From Rhodoferax sp. (GTDB lineage: Bacteria > Pseudomonadota > Gammaproteobacteria > Burkholderiales > Burkholderiaceae_C), in NCBI RefSeq assembly GCF_013297935.1, contig NZ_JAAFIX010000015.1, positions 1-55,736 on the forward strand: a DNA stretch of 55,736 bases. Direction: 5' to 3'. The first letter of the stretch is position 1. Each line of letters opens with the position of its first letter. A model generated the notes under the pieces. The model saw only the letters and a list, made by a program, of their open reading frames with translations, ran no database searches and was not told the origin of the DNA. Positions 27,183 to 35,718 of this stretch are shown piece after piece. Made by a program: the position numbers and the translations under genes.

Positions 27183-27689
27183 TCAGGCGAGGGCGGTGTC
27201 CGCGCACGTGGCGCCGCCGCAGCCGTGAATCGCTGCCTGGGGCAAGCGTTCGGGTTGGGCGAGCGCCCCGGTCTCCGGGTCGTAACCGGCCGAACGCAAG
27301 TGCAATGCCAACGATGCGTCCATGCTCTGCGCATGCTGCGGAAACCAGATGCCCAGCTCATCGGCCATCTGGCGCACCACAGCCAGGTCGCCGCCGTGGC
27401 CCCGGGCCTCGCCTTCGCGCAGCACCTGTAGCACCACTTTGTGCTGGGTGGCGTGGCAGTTGCCGGCGGCAAAACCGGTGGCGCGCATCCATTGGTCCTC
27501 CCGGTCGAAATGCTCCTGGGTGTGGGCAATGAGCGCCGACCACAGGGGCAGCAGCTCCCCGTCAGGCGCCTGTACCACCCGGGCAAGCAGTTCCACAAAT
27601 TCTTCATGCACCGCATCCATCACTGGCATGTCGAGCACAAGAGCATCGCTCCAGGCAAGCGTGGCGGGAGCCGTCAGGGTAGGGGTCAT
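27183..27689 (-). CDS. Bacteriohemerythrin
   Basis: A 168-residue single-domain hemerythrin. Diiron ligand motifs in order: MDAVHEEFVELL, HTQEHFDREDQWM, HATQHKVVLQVL and WFPQHAQSMDASLALHL. It reversibly binds O2 and may sense, store or deliver oxygen in the cytoplasm. ATG at 27689 is set by GGAG eight bases upstream; the ATG at 27701 is a weaker alternative. The C-terminus has an odd extension with Cys residues (HGCGGATC) beyond the four-helix bundle. It is 13 bases upstream of the YitT gene and probably co-transcribed. Confidence 0.9.
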   Translation of the reverse strand: MTPTLTAPATLAWSDALVLDMPVMDAVHEEFVELLARVVQAPDGELLPLWSALIAHTQEHFDREDQWMRATGFAAGNCHATQHKVVLQVLREGEARGHGGDLAVVRQMADELGIWFPQHAQSMDASLALHLRSAGYDPETGALAQPERLPQAAIHGCGGATCADTALA

Positions 27690-27789
27690 TGCAGTCTCCA
27701 TAAGTAGCGCTAGCTTAGAGGCCGCATTCATTTGCAGTATTGACCCACATCAGCCAGCAAATCATTTGTCTCGCTGATAAACTAATTTG

Positions 27790-28524
27790 ATGACTATCGC
27801 CTTTCAGCCTCCCTTGATTGCAAGGCCCGCAGACCTCGGGGCCACCTTGTTTCGGCAGGGCTACGCGGTTCTGGGGGCTTCTCAGCTGGCGGGCCTCAGC
27901 GGGGTTCCGCTGTCGGCCATGCTCTCGTGGTGCGACTTGTGGAACGACCTGCCGCCGGACAACTACCTGAAAGACGGGGGCCGCTACCGCCGCAGGCGCC
28001 ACTCTTGCTTTGTGCTCGACGGCACGCAGGTAAAGCAAGCCCCGCACCGGCCGCACTGGCAGCCACTGGCTTACAACGCCCTGCACGGCGGGATGCAGCG
28101 GCATTTCGAGGCCATGGAGCCCTCGCTCACTCAACAAGCGCACTGGCTTCAATTGCTGGGCTGGCTCGGACAGGTAGCGGACGACCTGAAAGGACACCGG
28201 ACCTGGTACAGCGAGGCCCACCAGTTCCGCATTGACACCACCGACGGCATTGGTCGCCCGACCCCCGAGGGCGCGCACCGTGACGGCGTGGACCTGGTAG
28301 CCGTTTTCATGGTGGGTCGACACGGGGTGAAGGGCGGTGAAACGCGTGTTTTTGAGGCGGATGGCCCCAACGGACAGCGCTTCACGCTCAATGAGCCTTG
28401 GTCTTTATTGCTTTTGGATGATGAGCGGGTGATCCATGAATCCACCCCTATTCAACCGGTTGACGTGGCGGGGCATCGTGATACGCTGGTCGTCACACTG
28501 AGGTCGGGAGGTTTTCAGGAATAA
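27790..28524 (+). CDS. 2-oxoglutarate-Fe(II) dioxygenase family protein (PF10014 type)
   Basis: A 244-residue protein with the jelly-roll signature of the 2OG-Fe dioxygenase family that includes amino-acid hydroxylases. Seen: PTPEGAHRDGVDLVAVFMVG, where the HxD-type pair His-Arg-Asp binds iron, then GGETRVFEADGP and LLLDDERVIHESTPI with the distal His. Substrates in this family are free L-amino acids such as isoleucine or leucine, but substrate cannot be told here. ATG at 27790 is used rather than the TTG just before. It is 15 bases upstream of the chemotaxis-transducer fragment. Confidence 0.85.
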   Translation: MTIAFQPPLIARPADLGATLFRQGYAVLGASQLAGLSGVPLSAMLSWCDLWNDLPPDNYLKDGGRYRRRRHSCFVLDGTQVKQAPHRPHWQPLAYNALHGGMQRHFEAMEPSLTQQAHWLQLLGWLGQVADDLKGHRTWYSEAHQFRIDTTDGIGRPTPEGAHRDGVDLVAVFMVGRHGVKGGETRVFEADGPNGQRFTLNEPWSLLLLDDERVIHESTPIQPVDVAGHRDTLVVTLRSGGFQE

Positions 28525-28539
28525 AAACCTCGTCGTTGC

Positions 28540-29361
28540 ATGAAAGAGTTTTTGATGCACGTGATGATGCGCATCCAGCAGAGTGCGGGCTCAGTGGCTT
28601 CGGCATCGCAGCAGATCGCGGCGGCTAATGCTGACCTCAGCGCCCGGACCGAGTCGCAGGCCAGCTCGCTGGAGCAAACCGCTGCCGCCATGGAAGAAAT
28701 GACCGGTACCCTGGCGCAGACCGCGGAGTCCACCGAGGCGGCCAACCGCCTGGTTGCGGCGGTGAGCGTGTCGGCGCAGGAGGTGGGCACTATGGTGAAT
28801 GACGTGGTGCAAACCATGGGCACCATCCATGAGTCGTCCAAGCGTATTCAAGACATCATCGGCACCATCGACGCCATCGCATTCCAGACCAACATTCTGG
28901 CTTTGAATGCGGCAGTGGAAGCCGCGCGGGCCGGCGAGCAGGGGCGGGGATTTGCGGTGGTGGCCTCGGAGGTCCGGCAGTTGGCTCAGCGGTCGGCCGA
29001 AGCGGCCCGCGAAATCAAAACCATCATCCAGGACAACGTCGAAAAAATGGACCGCGGCAATGCCATTGCCTCGCAGGCCGGGCAGGCAGTCACCCAAGTG
29101 GTGGCGTCTATCCAGCAGGTCAATCAATCAGTGTCAGATGTCACGGTTGCCAATGGCGAGCAGAAGACCGGCATCGTGCAGGTGGGCGAAGCTGTGTCGC
29201 AGCTGGACCACATGACCCAGCAAAACGCGGCGCTGGTGGAGGAAACGGCGGCTGCCTCCAAGAACCTGGACGACCAGGTCCAGGCCCTCAAAACAACGAT
29301 CAACCGATTCAAAATCGGCCACCTGACTACGCCTGAATTTCAGACGCTGCGATTGAGTTGA
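28540..29361 (+). CDS. Methyl-accepting chemotaxis signalling domain only (truncated transducer)
   Basis: A 273-residue product that is nearly all MCP cytoplasmic domain. The kinase-control hairpin tip is intact ([20 protein letters not shown], then [20 protein letters not shown]), and methylation-helix sequence is present ([20 protein letters not shown]). No sensor, transmembrane or HAMP region is encoded, and only about 15 residues precede the signalling helices. It may be a functional soluble transducer lacking a sensor, or the remnant of a gene that lost its 5' part when the dioxygenase gene became its neighbour. No CheA/CheW gene is nearby. The stop is adjacent to the convergent nitronate monooxygenase stop. 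Confidence 0.85.
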   Translation: MKEFLMHVMMRIQQSAGSVASASQQIAAANADLSARTESQASSLEQTAAAMEEMTGTLAQTAESTEAANRLVAAVSVSAQEVGTMVNDVVQTMGTIHESSKRIQDIIGTIDAIAFQTNILALNAAVEAARAGEQGRGFAVVASEVRQLAQRSAEAAREIKTIIQDNVEKMDRGNAIASQAGQAVTQVVASIQQVNQSVSDVTVANGEQKTGIVQVGEAVSQLDHMTQQNAALVEETAAASKNLDDQVQALKTTINRFKIGHLTTPEFQTLRLS

Positions 29362-30585
29362 TCAGTGCGCGCCTGACAGACCCGGGGTCAGCAGGCGCTG
29401 CATCAGCTCTGCCACCGTTTTGATCTGGTCTCCAAACGGCAGCCGCCCTGCGCCGCGGAAGAAGAGACCTTTTTTCACATCGCCCCGCAAGGCGGCGGCG
29501 AGCTGGTTGTCAATGCAAAACTGGCCCCAGCCCTGCAGGCCGTCACGCAAGCCACATTGGCCCAGGCAATCAAAACTCTTGGTGCAACGGCTCTTCACGT
29601 GTGCCACAGCCTGCAGCTTGGGCTCAATCTTCATATAGGCTCGCAGCCACGGTGTTCCCACGGCACGGGCAGGCAGGCCGGCGACGCTGGTGAACTCCAC
29701 CATGTCTTCCTCACGAGCCTCTGCCAGTACCTTTTTGAATTCGGCATGGGCATCACTCTCCTGCGTGACTGCAAAAGCGGTACCCAGCTGCACACCGTCG
29801 GCCCCTAGTGCCTGCAGGCGGGAAATGTCTTCATAGTTGCGAATGCCGCCAGCTGCAATTAGCGGAATGTGCTGTTCGTAGCCCGCGTCTTTGAAAAACT
29901 GGCGCACCTGAGGAATCACGTTCTCAAAATCGAACCGGGTGTCCTGCAGGTCGGCAATTTTGGCGGCGCCTAAGTGGCCACCGGCCAGGCGCGGGTGCTC
30001 GATCACGATAGCGTCGGGCAGGCGCTTTTTGCGCTCCCATTTTTTGACAAGCAATTGCACCCCGCGTGCGTCGGACAAGATGGGAATCAGGGCAGCCCGG
30101 GGGAAGTCTTTGGCCAAATCGGGCAGGTCCAGCGGCAAGCCGGCACCCACCACCACGGCGTCGATGCCAGCCTCCAGGGACCGGGTCACGTTGGCCGCGT
30201 ATTCACTCACGGCGCGCATGACGTTAATGGCGAGCAGCCCTTTGCCACCGGTGCGCTCCCGCGCGGCTTTGATTTCGCGGTCAATGGCTTCGAGGTTCGC
30301 GGCGTTGATCCCGGCCTTGGCTTCATCGCCGGGCGTGAGCTCCCGGGTCCGGTCCATCAAATCGGGGTGATGGCGACGCAAGTCCACACTGGAGAGGGTG
30401 CCCACACCGCCCGCTGCGGCCACGCTGCCGGCTAGCCGGTGGCCTGAAATGCCGATACCCATGCCGCCTTGGACGATGGGGAGCACGCGCTTCCCTGCGA
30501 TTTGCATGGCTTTCAGGCCACTTGTGCTCAACCAAGCGTTGGATTCTTGCGGCAAATGATGCATATCAGGCTTGGTATCGTTCAT
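29362..30585 (-). CDS. Nitronate monooxygenase / 2-nitropropane dioxygenase-like flavoprotein
   Basis: A 407-residue TIM-barrel FMN enzyme. Seen: LPIVQGGMGIGISGHRLAGSVAAAGGVGTL at the N-terminus (phosphate-binding Gly loop), VVGAGLPLDLPDL, IPLIAAGGIRNYEDISRLQA and LGADGVQLGTAFAVTQES. The C-terminal part carries a CLGQCGLRDG segment with several cysteines that is not in minimal NMOs and suggests a subfamily of unknown substrate. The upstream frame to 30663 is ignored; ATG at 30585 gives MNDTKPDMHH. It is divergent from the diguanylate cyclase gene. Confidence 0.85.
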   Translation of the reverse strand: MNDTKPDMHHLPQESNAWLSTSGLKAMQIAGKRVLPIVQGGMGIGISGHRLAGSVAAAGGVGTLSSVDLRRHHPDLMDRTRELTPGDEAKAGINAANLEAIDREIKAARERTGGKGLLAINVMRAVSEYAANVTRSLEAGIDAVVVGAGLPLDLPDLAKDFPRAALIPILSDARGVQLLVKKWERKKRLPDAIVIEHPRLAGGHLGAAKIADLQDTRFDFENVIPQVRQFFKDAGYEQHIPLIAAGGIRNYEDISRLQALGADGVQLGTAFAVTQESDAHAEFKKVLAEAREEDMVEFTSVAGLPARAVGTPWLRAYMKIEPKLQAVAHVKSRCTKSFDCLGQCGLRDGLQGWGQFCIDNQLAAALRGDVKKGLFFRGAGRLPFGDQIKTVAELMQRLLTPGLSGAH

Positions 30586-30722
30586 GGTGTGGTCTAAGAT
30601 GGCAGCAGTGAGCAAGCGCGGAGCATAGGTTTGCCTGCGTCCATCAGGTTTGAGGTGCGTCAATCAAAGATGCAATCGGTAGTTGGAAGCCGAATACGAC
30701 AAAAACAAGGTAGACAATTTTC

Positions 30723-31760
30723 ATGAATGCTTTGGTGCAAAGTCTTGCAACCCTTGGGGGCTTGCGTGACAGAGACGCGTTGGATGCAGAAATAGTTCGC
30801 CTTTTGGTGAACAGTTCGGGCATCGACGTTTTGAGTGTCAACCTCATCCGCGTGGTCGGGGAGGGGGATGAGCGTCGTTGTCTCTCCCTCGGTGCCTTGC
30901 AGTCAGGGCAAAATCAAATGACTCGCGATTTGCTGTGGTCCGATTGGAGTCAGCTGCCGCGGGTGTCCGATTTCCCCTTACGTCAAAAGGCGCTTGAAAA
31001 AGGTCGAGCTACACTCAGTCCGAACGGAGAGCGCAGCGTGGTGTTGCCCATGCTCAACACGAACGGACTGCAGATCCTGCTCGACATCGACGCCCGCTAT
31101 ACCTTGGCCCCCGATGCAATTGATTTGCTGCAAAGCATTCTGTTGGCCTACCAGAACCTGCTGGGTTTGTTGGATTACGGCGAGCGCGATTCATTAACCG
31201 AGTTGCTCAACCGCAAGACCTTTGACGGCGCTTTTTTCAAAGCAACTGCCGACAAATCCAGCAGCCCTCCTGACAGCATGCCGGATCGCCGGCATGAGAG
31301 TTCCGAAGCTGGGGTGTGGTTGGCTGTGCTGGATATCGATCATTTCAAACGCGTAAACGACAACTTCGGCCACCTGATTGGCGATGAAGTGCTGTTGCTC
31401 CTGGCCCGTCTGATGCGCGGCAACTTCCGCTTTCACGACCAGCTGTACCGTTTCGGAGGTGAAGAGTTTGTGATTCTGATGCGTTGCGACTGCCCTGAGC
31501 ACGCCGAAGGCGCTTTAGAGCGCTTGCGTTTGCGCGTGCAGGAATACGCCTTTCCCCAGGTCGGGACGATCACCGTGAGCATGGGAGTTTCTACCTTGCT
31601 GCCCAACGACACCCCCAGCAGTGCCTTTGGCCGGGCGGACAAGGCGGTCTACTACGCCAAGGAGCATGGGCGCAACCAGGTTTGCAACTACCAGACCTTG
31701 GTCTCTGAGGGCAAGCTGGTGGAGCAACAGGCCGACGAAATGGACGTCGACCTGTTTTAA
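30723..31760 (+). CDS. Diguanylate cyclase (GGDEF domain) with uncharacterised N-terminal sensor
   Basis: A 345-residue c-di-GMP synthase. The GGDEF domain begins near residue 157 (SLTELLNRKTFD), has the metal-binding DIDHFKRVNDNFGH (204-217) and an intact active site GGEEF (245-249). An inhibitory I-site RxxD (RFHD, 236-239) lies exactly five residues before it, so product inhibition is expected. The N-terminal 150 residues look GAF-like (residues ILLDIDARYTLAPDAI precede it) with no membrane segment, suggesting a cytoplasmic sensor. It is monocistronic. Confidence 0.92.
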   Translation: MNALVQSLATLGGLRDRDALDAEIVRLLVNSSGIDVLSVNLIRVVGEGDERRCLSLGALQSGQNQMTRDLLWSDWSQLPRVSDFPLRQKALEKGRATLSPNGERSVVLPMLNTNGLQILLDIDARYTLAPDAIDLLQSILLAYQNLLGLLDYGERDSLTELLNRKTFDGAFFKATADKSSSPPDSMPDRRHESSEAGVWLAVLDIDHFKRVNDNFGHLIGDEVLLLLARLMRGNFRFHDQLYRFGGEEFVILMRCDCPEHAEGALERLRLRVQEYAFPQVGTITVSMGVSTLLPNDTPSSAFGRADKAVYYAKEHGRNQVCNYQTLVSEGKLVEQQADEMDVDLF

Positions 31761-31783
31761 GCCCTTACCCGTGCGTGGGCCGC

Positions 31784-32971
31784 TTAGCGGTCGCGCTCAA
31801 AAATGGCCGCAATACCTTGGCCGCCACCAATACACATGGTCACCAGCGCGTAGCGGCCATTGATACGCTCCAGCTCATACAAAGCCTTCACGGTAATCAA
31901 AGCGCCGGTCGCCCCGATGGGGTGCCCCAGTGAAATGCCCGAGCCATTGGGGTTGACCTTGGCCGGGTCCAGGCCTAGGTCTTGGGTCACCGCGCAGGCT
32001 TGGGCGGCAAAGGCCTCGTTGGCCTCAATCACGTCCAGGTCATTCACTGTCAAACCGGCTTTTTGCAAGGCCAGTTTGGTGGCGGGCACCGGGCCGATAC
32101 CCATGTATTTCGGGTCCACACCGGCGTGGGCGTAGGCCACGAGGCGGGCTAAGGGCTTGAGGCCACGGGCCTGGGCCACACTCTTCTCCATGAGCACCAC
32201 GGCAGCGGCGGCGTCATTGATGCCGGAGGCATTGCCCGCGGTCACGGTGCCGTTTTCCTTGATGAATACCGGCTTGAGTTTGGTCATGTCTTCGAGCTTG
32301 CAGTCGGGGCGGAAATGCTCGTCGGTGGCGTAGGTCACTTCGCCCTTTTTGCTTTTGAGCATCACGGGGGTGATCTGGCTGCTGAAGTAGCCGGCGGCAG
32401 TGGCTTTCTGGGCGCGGTTGTGGCTCTCCACCGCCAAGGCGTCTTGCGTCTCGCGGCTGATGCCCCATTTGGCGGCAATGTTCTCGGCCGTTACACCCAT
32501 GTGGATGCTGTGGAAGGGGTCGTGCAACGCGCCGATCATCATGTCCACCATCTTGGTGTCACCCATGCGGGCACCCCAGCGCATGTTGAGGCTGGCAAAG
32601 GGCGCGCGGCTCATGTTTTCAGCGCCACCACCAATGGCCACATCGGCATCGCCCAGCAAAATGCTTTGGCTGGCGTTGACAATGGCTTGCAGGCCCGAGC
32701 CGCACAGGCGGTTCACGTTGTAGGCCGGTGTTTCCTGGGCGCAGCCGCCGTTGATGGCGGCGATGCGGCTGAGGTACATGTCTTTAGGCTCGGTATTCAC
32801 CACGTGGCCGAACACCACATGGCCTACGTCTTTGCCTTCGACGTAGGCACGGGCGAGGGATTCGCGCACCACTTGGGCGGCCAGGTCGGTGGGGGGAATG
32901 TCTTTGAGGCTGCCCCCAAAGGTTCCAATAGCGGTGCGCACAGCGCTGACGACGACGACTTCACGGGACAT
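31784..32971 (-). CDS. bktB: Beta-ketothiolase
   Basis: Condenses or cleaves acyl-CoA plus acetyl-CoA, in beta-oxidation or PHA precursor supply. The 395-residue sequence follows BktB of Cupriavidus closely by eye (MSREVVVVSAVRTAIGTFGG; KENGTVTAGNASGINDAAAA; GIGPVPATKLAL). The nucleophilic Cys90 lies in NRLCGSGLQA, the catalytic His in SLGHPIGATG, and the second Cys in CIGGGQG. ATG at 32971 is used; the 11 codons further upstream are not conserved. It is divergent from ppk2. Confidence 0.95.
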   Translation of the reverse strand: MSREVVVVSAVRTAIGTFGGSLKDIPPTDLAAQVVRESLARAYVEGKDVGHVVFGHVVNTEPKDMYLSRIAAINGGCAQETPAYNVNRLCGSGLQAIVNASQSILLGDADVAIGGGAENMSRAPFASLNMRWGARMGDTKMVDMMIGALHDPFHSIHMGVTAENIAAKWGISRETQDALAVESHNRAQKATAAGYFSSQITPVMLKSKKGEVTYATDEHFRPDCKLEDMTKLKPVFIKENGTVTAGNASGINDAAAAVVLMEKSVAQARGLKPLARLVAYAHAGVDPKYMGIGPVPATKLALQKAGLTVNDLDVIEANEAFAAQACAVTQDLGLDPAKVNPNGSGISLGHPIGATGALITVKALYELERINGRYALVTMCIGGGQGIAAIFERDR

Positions 32972-33109
32972 ACAAGGCTCCTCGAAAAATAAAAATAGGT
33001 GCAAGCCGCAGTGTGCGCCGCTTGCAATACAGGCATCTTACGGTTCAGGTGGTCATGGTTTTGTCATGAAATTGACATTAGAGGTGCCTACCCTCAGGGT
33101 GTCAAAACG

Positions 33110-34048
33110 ATGCCCGCCCAGGAGTTGCCCGTGAGTTCCAGTGAAGAAGAAATGATCCGTCGCATCCGCAGCGACATGTTGGACAGCTATGACGAAGAGC
33201 TGGAAATGGAGCTCGACGACCACAACCAGGACGAACTGGCCGATGGCCTGAGCCCTGAGCTCAGCGAACAGCACCGGCAGGACCGCCGCACCTATTTCCG
33301 CGAGCTTTTCCGCATGCAGGGCGAGCTGGTCAAGCTGCAGGACTGGGTGGTAGCCACCGGCCATAAGGTGGTGGTGATTTTTGAAGGCCGCGACGCCGCC
33401 GGCAAGGGCGGCGCCATCAAGCGCATTACCCAGCGGCTGAACCCGCGTGTCTGCCGTGTGGCGGCATTGCCTGCGCCCAACGACCGGGAGCGAACCCAGT
33501 GGTATTTCCAGCGCTACGTGAGCCACTTGCCTGCTGCCGGCGAAATCGTGCTATTTGACCGCAGCTGGTACAACCGCGCGGGTGTCGAGCGCGTCATGGG
33601 CTTTTGCAATGACGAGCAGCTCGAAGAGTTCTTCCGCACCGTGCCCGAGTTCGAAAAGATGCTGGTGCGCTCAGGCATTCAGGTTATCAAATACTGGTTT
33701 TCCATTTCAGATGAAGAGCAGCACACCCGCTTTCTGGGCCGTATTCACGACCCGCTCAAGCAGTGGAAGTTGAGCCCCATGGACCTGCAGTCCCGCGTGC
33801 GCTGGGAGGCTTACACCCATGCTAAAGAAGCCATGCTGGAGCGCACCCATATCCCCGAAGCGCCTTGGTGGGTGGTGCAGGCGGTCGACAAAAAGAAGGC
33901 CCGCCTGAACTGCATCCAGCACCTGCTGGGTCAGATGCCGTACACCGAAATCTCACACCCTCCGGTGGACTTGCCCGAGCGGGTGCGCCACCAGGACTAC
34001 GAGCGCCACCCGGTGCCGGCCGAGATGTACGTTCCGGCGATCTACTAG
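33110..34048 (+). CDS. ppk2: Polyphosphate kinase 2
   Basis: Transfers phosphate between polyphosphate and nucleotides. The product has 312 residues. Seen: Walker A FEGRDAAGKGGAIKRITQRL, NDRERTQWYFQRYVSHLPAAG, the lid/Walker B FDRSWYNRAGVERVMGF, and SDEEQHTRFLGRIHDPLKQWKL. The acidic N-terminal extension (EELEMELDDHNQDELADG) precedes a single PPK2 domain, as in class I enzymes that favour ADP to ATP. ATG at 33110 is preferred; the upstream frame lies in the bktB-ppk2 promoter gap. Its stop shares CTAG with the convergent SDR. Confidence 0.94.
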   Translation: MPAQELPVSSSEEEMIRRIRSDMLDSYDEELEMELDDHNQDELADGLSPELSEQHRQDRRTYFRELFRMQGELVKLQDWVVATGHKVVVIFEGRDAAGKGGAIKRITQRLNPRVCRVAALPAPNDRERTQWYFQRYVSHLPAAGEIVLFDRSWYNRAGVERVMGFCNDEQLEEFFRTVPEFEKMLVRSGIQVIKYWFSISDEEQHTRFLGRIHDPLKQWKLSPMDLQSRVRWEAYTHAKEAMLERTHIPEAPWWVVQAVDKKKARLNCIQHLLGQMPYTEISHPPVDLPERVRHQDYERHPVPAEMYVPAIY

Positions 34049-34809
34049 TCTCGCACGTCGGCCACCGGCTGCTCCCCGAAATCGGGGCGGGCCAGATAAG
34101 CCAGCACGCGGCGGGCGGCCTCGTCGGGGCGGGTGAGTTGGCCCTGGGTCTTCAAGCCTTCAAAGCTGCCGCGGTCTGGGAACTGCCCGGCGTCTGCACT
34201 GCGCAGCTGGACTTGCATGTCGGTGTCTATGACCCCGGGTGCGAGTGAGCAGACTTTTGCGCCGTTGGGTGTCAGCGCTTCGTCCAGGGCCAGGCAGCGG
34301 GTAAAGTGGTTCATGCCCGCTTTGGCGGCGCAGTAGCCCGCTTGCGAGGCCATGGCACGGCGGCCCAGGCCGGAGGACACATTCAGTACTTTGCGCTCGC
34401 CCTCCCAGTCTTGGGTGGCTCCAAGGAATGCCGCGCACAGCTGCATGGGCGCTTCCAGGCCCACCCGCAGGGCATGGGCCAGGTCGGCGGGGGCGCTCTC
34501 ACGCAGAGGCACCAGCGCGGGAATCACGCCAGCGTTGTTAATCAAGGTGGCGCTGGCAAAGCGCGCCGGGTCGTGGGTGCCCAGCCAGTCCTGCAAACGC
34601 TGTGCAGCCGCTGCGCCGTCTGCCAGGTCTACCGCCCACTGGGTCAGGCTGGCTCCGGCCTGATCAGCGGCGGCTTGCAATGCGGGGTTGCTGTGGCGCG
34701 AGATACAGAGCAACTGGTGGCCGGCTTGCAGCAACTGGTGCGCCATGGCCAAGCCCATGCCCCGCGAGGCGCCTGTCAGGATGGTGAGGTGTTGTACTGA
34801 GGTCGACAT
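34045..34809 (-). CDS. Short-chain dehydrogenase/reductase (classical SDR)
   Basis: A 254-residue classical SDR. Cofactor motif TGASRGMG at residues 12-19, NNAG in TLINNAGVIPALVPL, catalytic Ser in VLNVSSGLGRRAM and YCAAK (YxxxK). SLAPGVIDTDMQ is the post-catalytic PG motif. It is sepiapterin-reductase-like in overall look, but the substrate is not assignable. The start at ATG 34809 lies 13 bases from the dispersed repeat. Confidence 0.88.
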   Translation of the reverse strand: MSTSVQHLTILTGASRGMGLAMAHQLLQAGHQLLCISRHSNPALQAAADQAGASLTQWAVDLADGAAAAQRLQDWLGTHDPARFASATLINNAGVIPALVPLRESAPADLAHALRVGLEAPMQLCAAFLGATQDWEGERKVLNVSSGLGRRAMASQAGYCAAKAGMNHFTRCLALDEALTPNGAKVCSLAPGVIDTDMQVQLRSADAGQFPDRGSFEGLKTQGQLTRPDEAARRVLAYLARPDFGEQPVADVRD

Positions 34810-34822
34810 GAAAAGTAAATCT

Positions 34823-34864
34823 GCTATTTAATTTGTAGCTACTCGTGCAGTGAATGCGGGGGCT
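34823..34864 (+). repeat. 42-bp dispersed repeat, copy 5 (left edge of the sulfosugar island)
   Basis: It reads GCTAT, 7 nt, GTAGCTACTCGTGCA, 10 nt, GGGCT, in the 89-base gap between the SDR gene and the GntR regulator. Confidence 0.65.
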
Positions 34865-34898
34865 ATAGCGCAATTTGATTACTAAATGCCTTGACGTT

Positions 34899-35618
34899 CT
34901 ATTGACTCAAGCGTGATGAGTAGCGACACACCACTTGGTCAAACCACGTCTGCGAAAACTCTGCCATCGAATTAGTCGCTGTCCAAGAGGTACGTTCGAT
35001 AAAACCTGCATAGTCGCCGGCTGAACGACCGTAAGGGGGGAGGGACCACGCTGGCGAAGGGGCGGCGCTCACATGGTCTTCTACACGCGATATCCATGTT
35101 CCAAAACGCTCTTGGTAGAACAAGTACATCGAGTCCCCTAAATTTTCCGCGGTGAGCATAGGGCAATCACTGGCATCAAACCAGATCTCTTCAAGAGCGG
35201 CAGGCACCTGACTCAAAAAGCGCAATCGGCGCACACGCCAAACCTTGCCAGTCGGATTGCCCCCAAAAACGGGGACATGCTTTGGTCTGTCTAGTTGGCT
35301 GACATCCAGGATATGTGCTGTGGGCAAGCCGGGGCCCGTGTGCAACTCAAGCCGGAAGAGCTCATAAATTTGCTGGGTACCAGCCACTTGCTTGACGTAA
35401 GTCCCAGAGCCCTGTTTGCGCTCCAAAACGCCTTGTTCCGAGAGGAGCGCTAGCGATTTGCGCAGAGTGCCCACGGCCACATTCAAAGTTTCCGATAGCT
35501 CTGCTTCTGTGGGGAGGCGTTCTCCTTCGCGCCAATAGCCTGCTTTGATCTGGCGGGCCAAGAGTTCAGCGATCTGCAGGTAGATAGGTAGCGGCTTGGC
35601 AGGTATGGATTCGGGCAT
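34899..35618 (-). CDS. GntR-family transcriptional regulator (HutC/UTRA type)
   Basis: A 239-residue regulator. The winged helix-turn-helix is at residues 10-75 (PIYLQIAELLARQIKAGYWR EGERLPTEAELSETL then LRKSLALLSEQGVLERKQGSGTYV). A UTRA ligand-binding domain follows (KVWRVRRLRFLSQVPAALEEIWFDASDCP). It is divergent from the LLM monooxygenase gene with a 100-base shared promoter region, so it most likely controls the sulfosugar island and responds to a sugar or sulfosugar metabolite (inference). HutC-type proteins are usually repressors. Confidence 0.9.
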   Translation of the reverse strand: MPESIPAKPLPIYLQIAELLARQIKAGYWREGERLPTEAELSETLNVAVGTLRKSLALLSEQGVLERKQGSGTYVKQVAGTQQIYELFRLELHTGPGLPTAHILDVSQLDRPKHVPVFGGNPTGKVWRVRRLRFLSQVPAALEEIWFDASDCPMLTAENLGDSMYLFYQERFGTWISRVEDHVSAAPSPAWSLPPYGRSAGDYAGFIERTSWTATNSMAEFSQTWFDQVVCRYSSRLSQ

Positions 35619-35677
35619 GTCCCGCAGTATGACAAATGCCGCTTGCGTCGGTGGAAACCCTCATCTGAATCTCAACG

Positions 35678-35718
35678 AATTCATATACTATTCATTCATG
35701 TACAAAGCGAGGTGACTC
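35678..35718 (+). promoter_or_regulatory. Promoter/operator region of the monooxygenase operon
   Basis: AATTCATATACTATTC at 35678-35693 contains TATACT, a fair -10 box. It matches 13 of 16 positions of AATTCCTCTATTATTC read in gene orientation upstream of the Gfo/Idh/MocA gene (44816-44831). GAGGTG precedes the ATG at 35719 as ribosome binding site. It could be the GntR operator. Confidence 0.45.
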
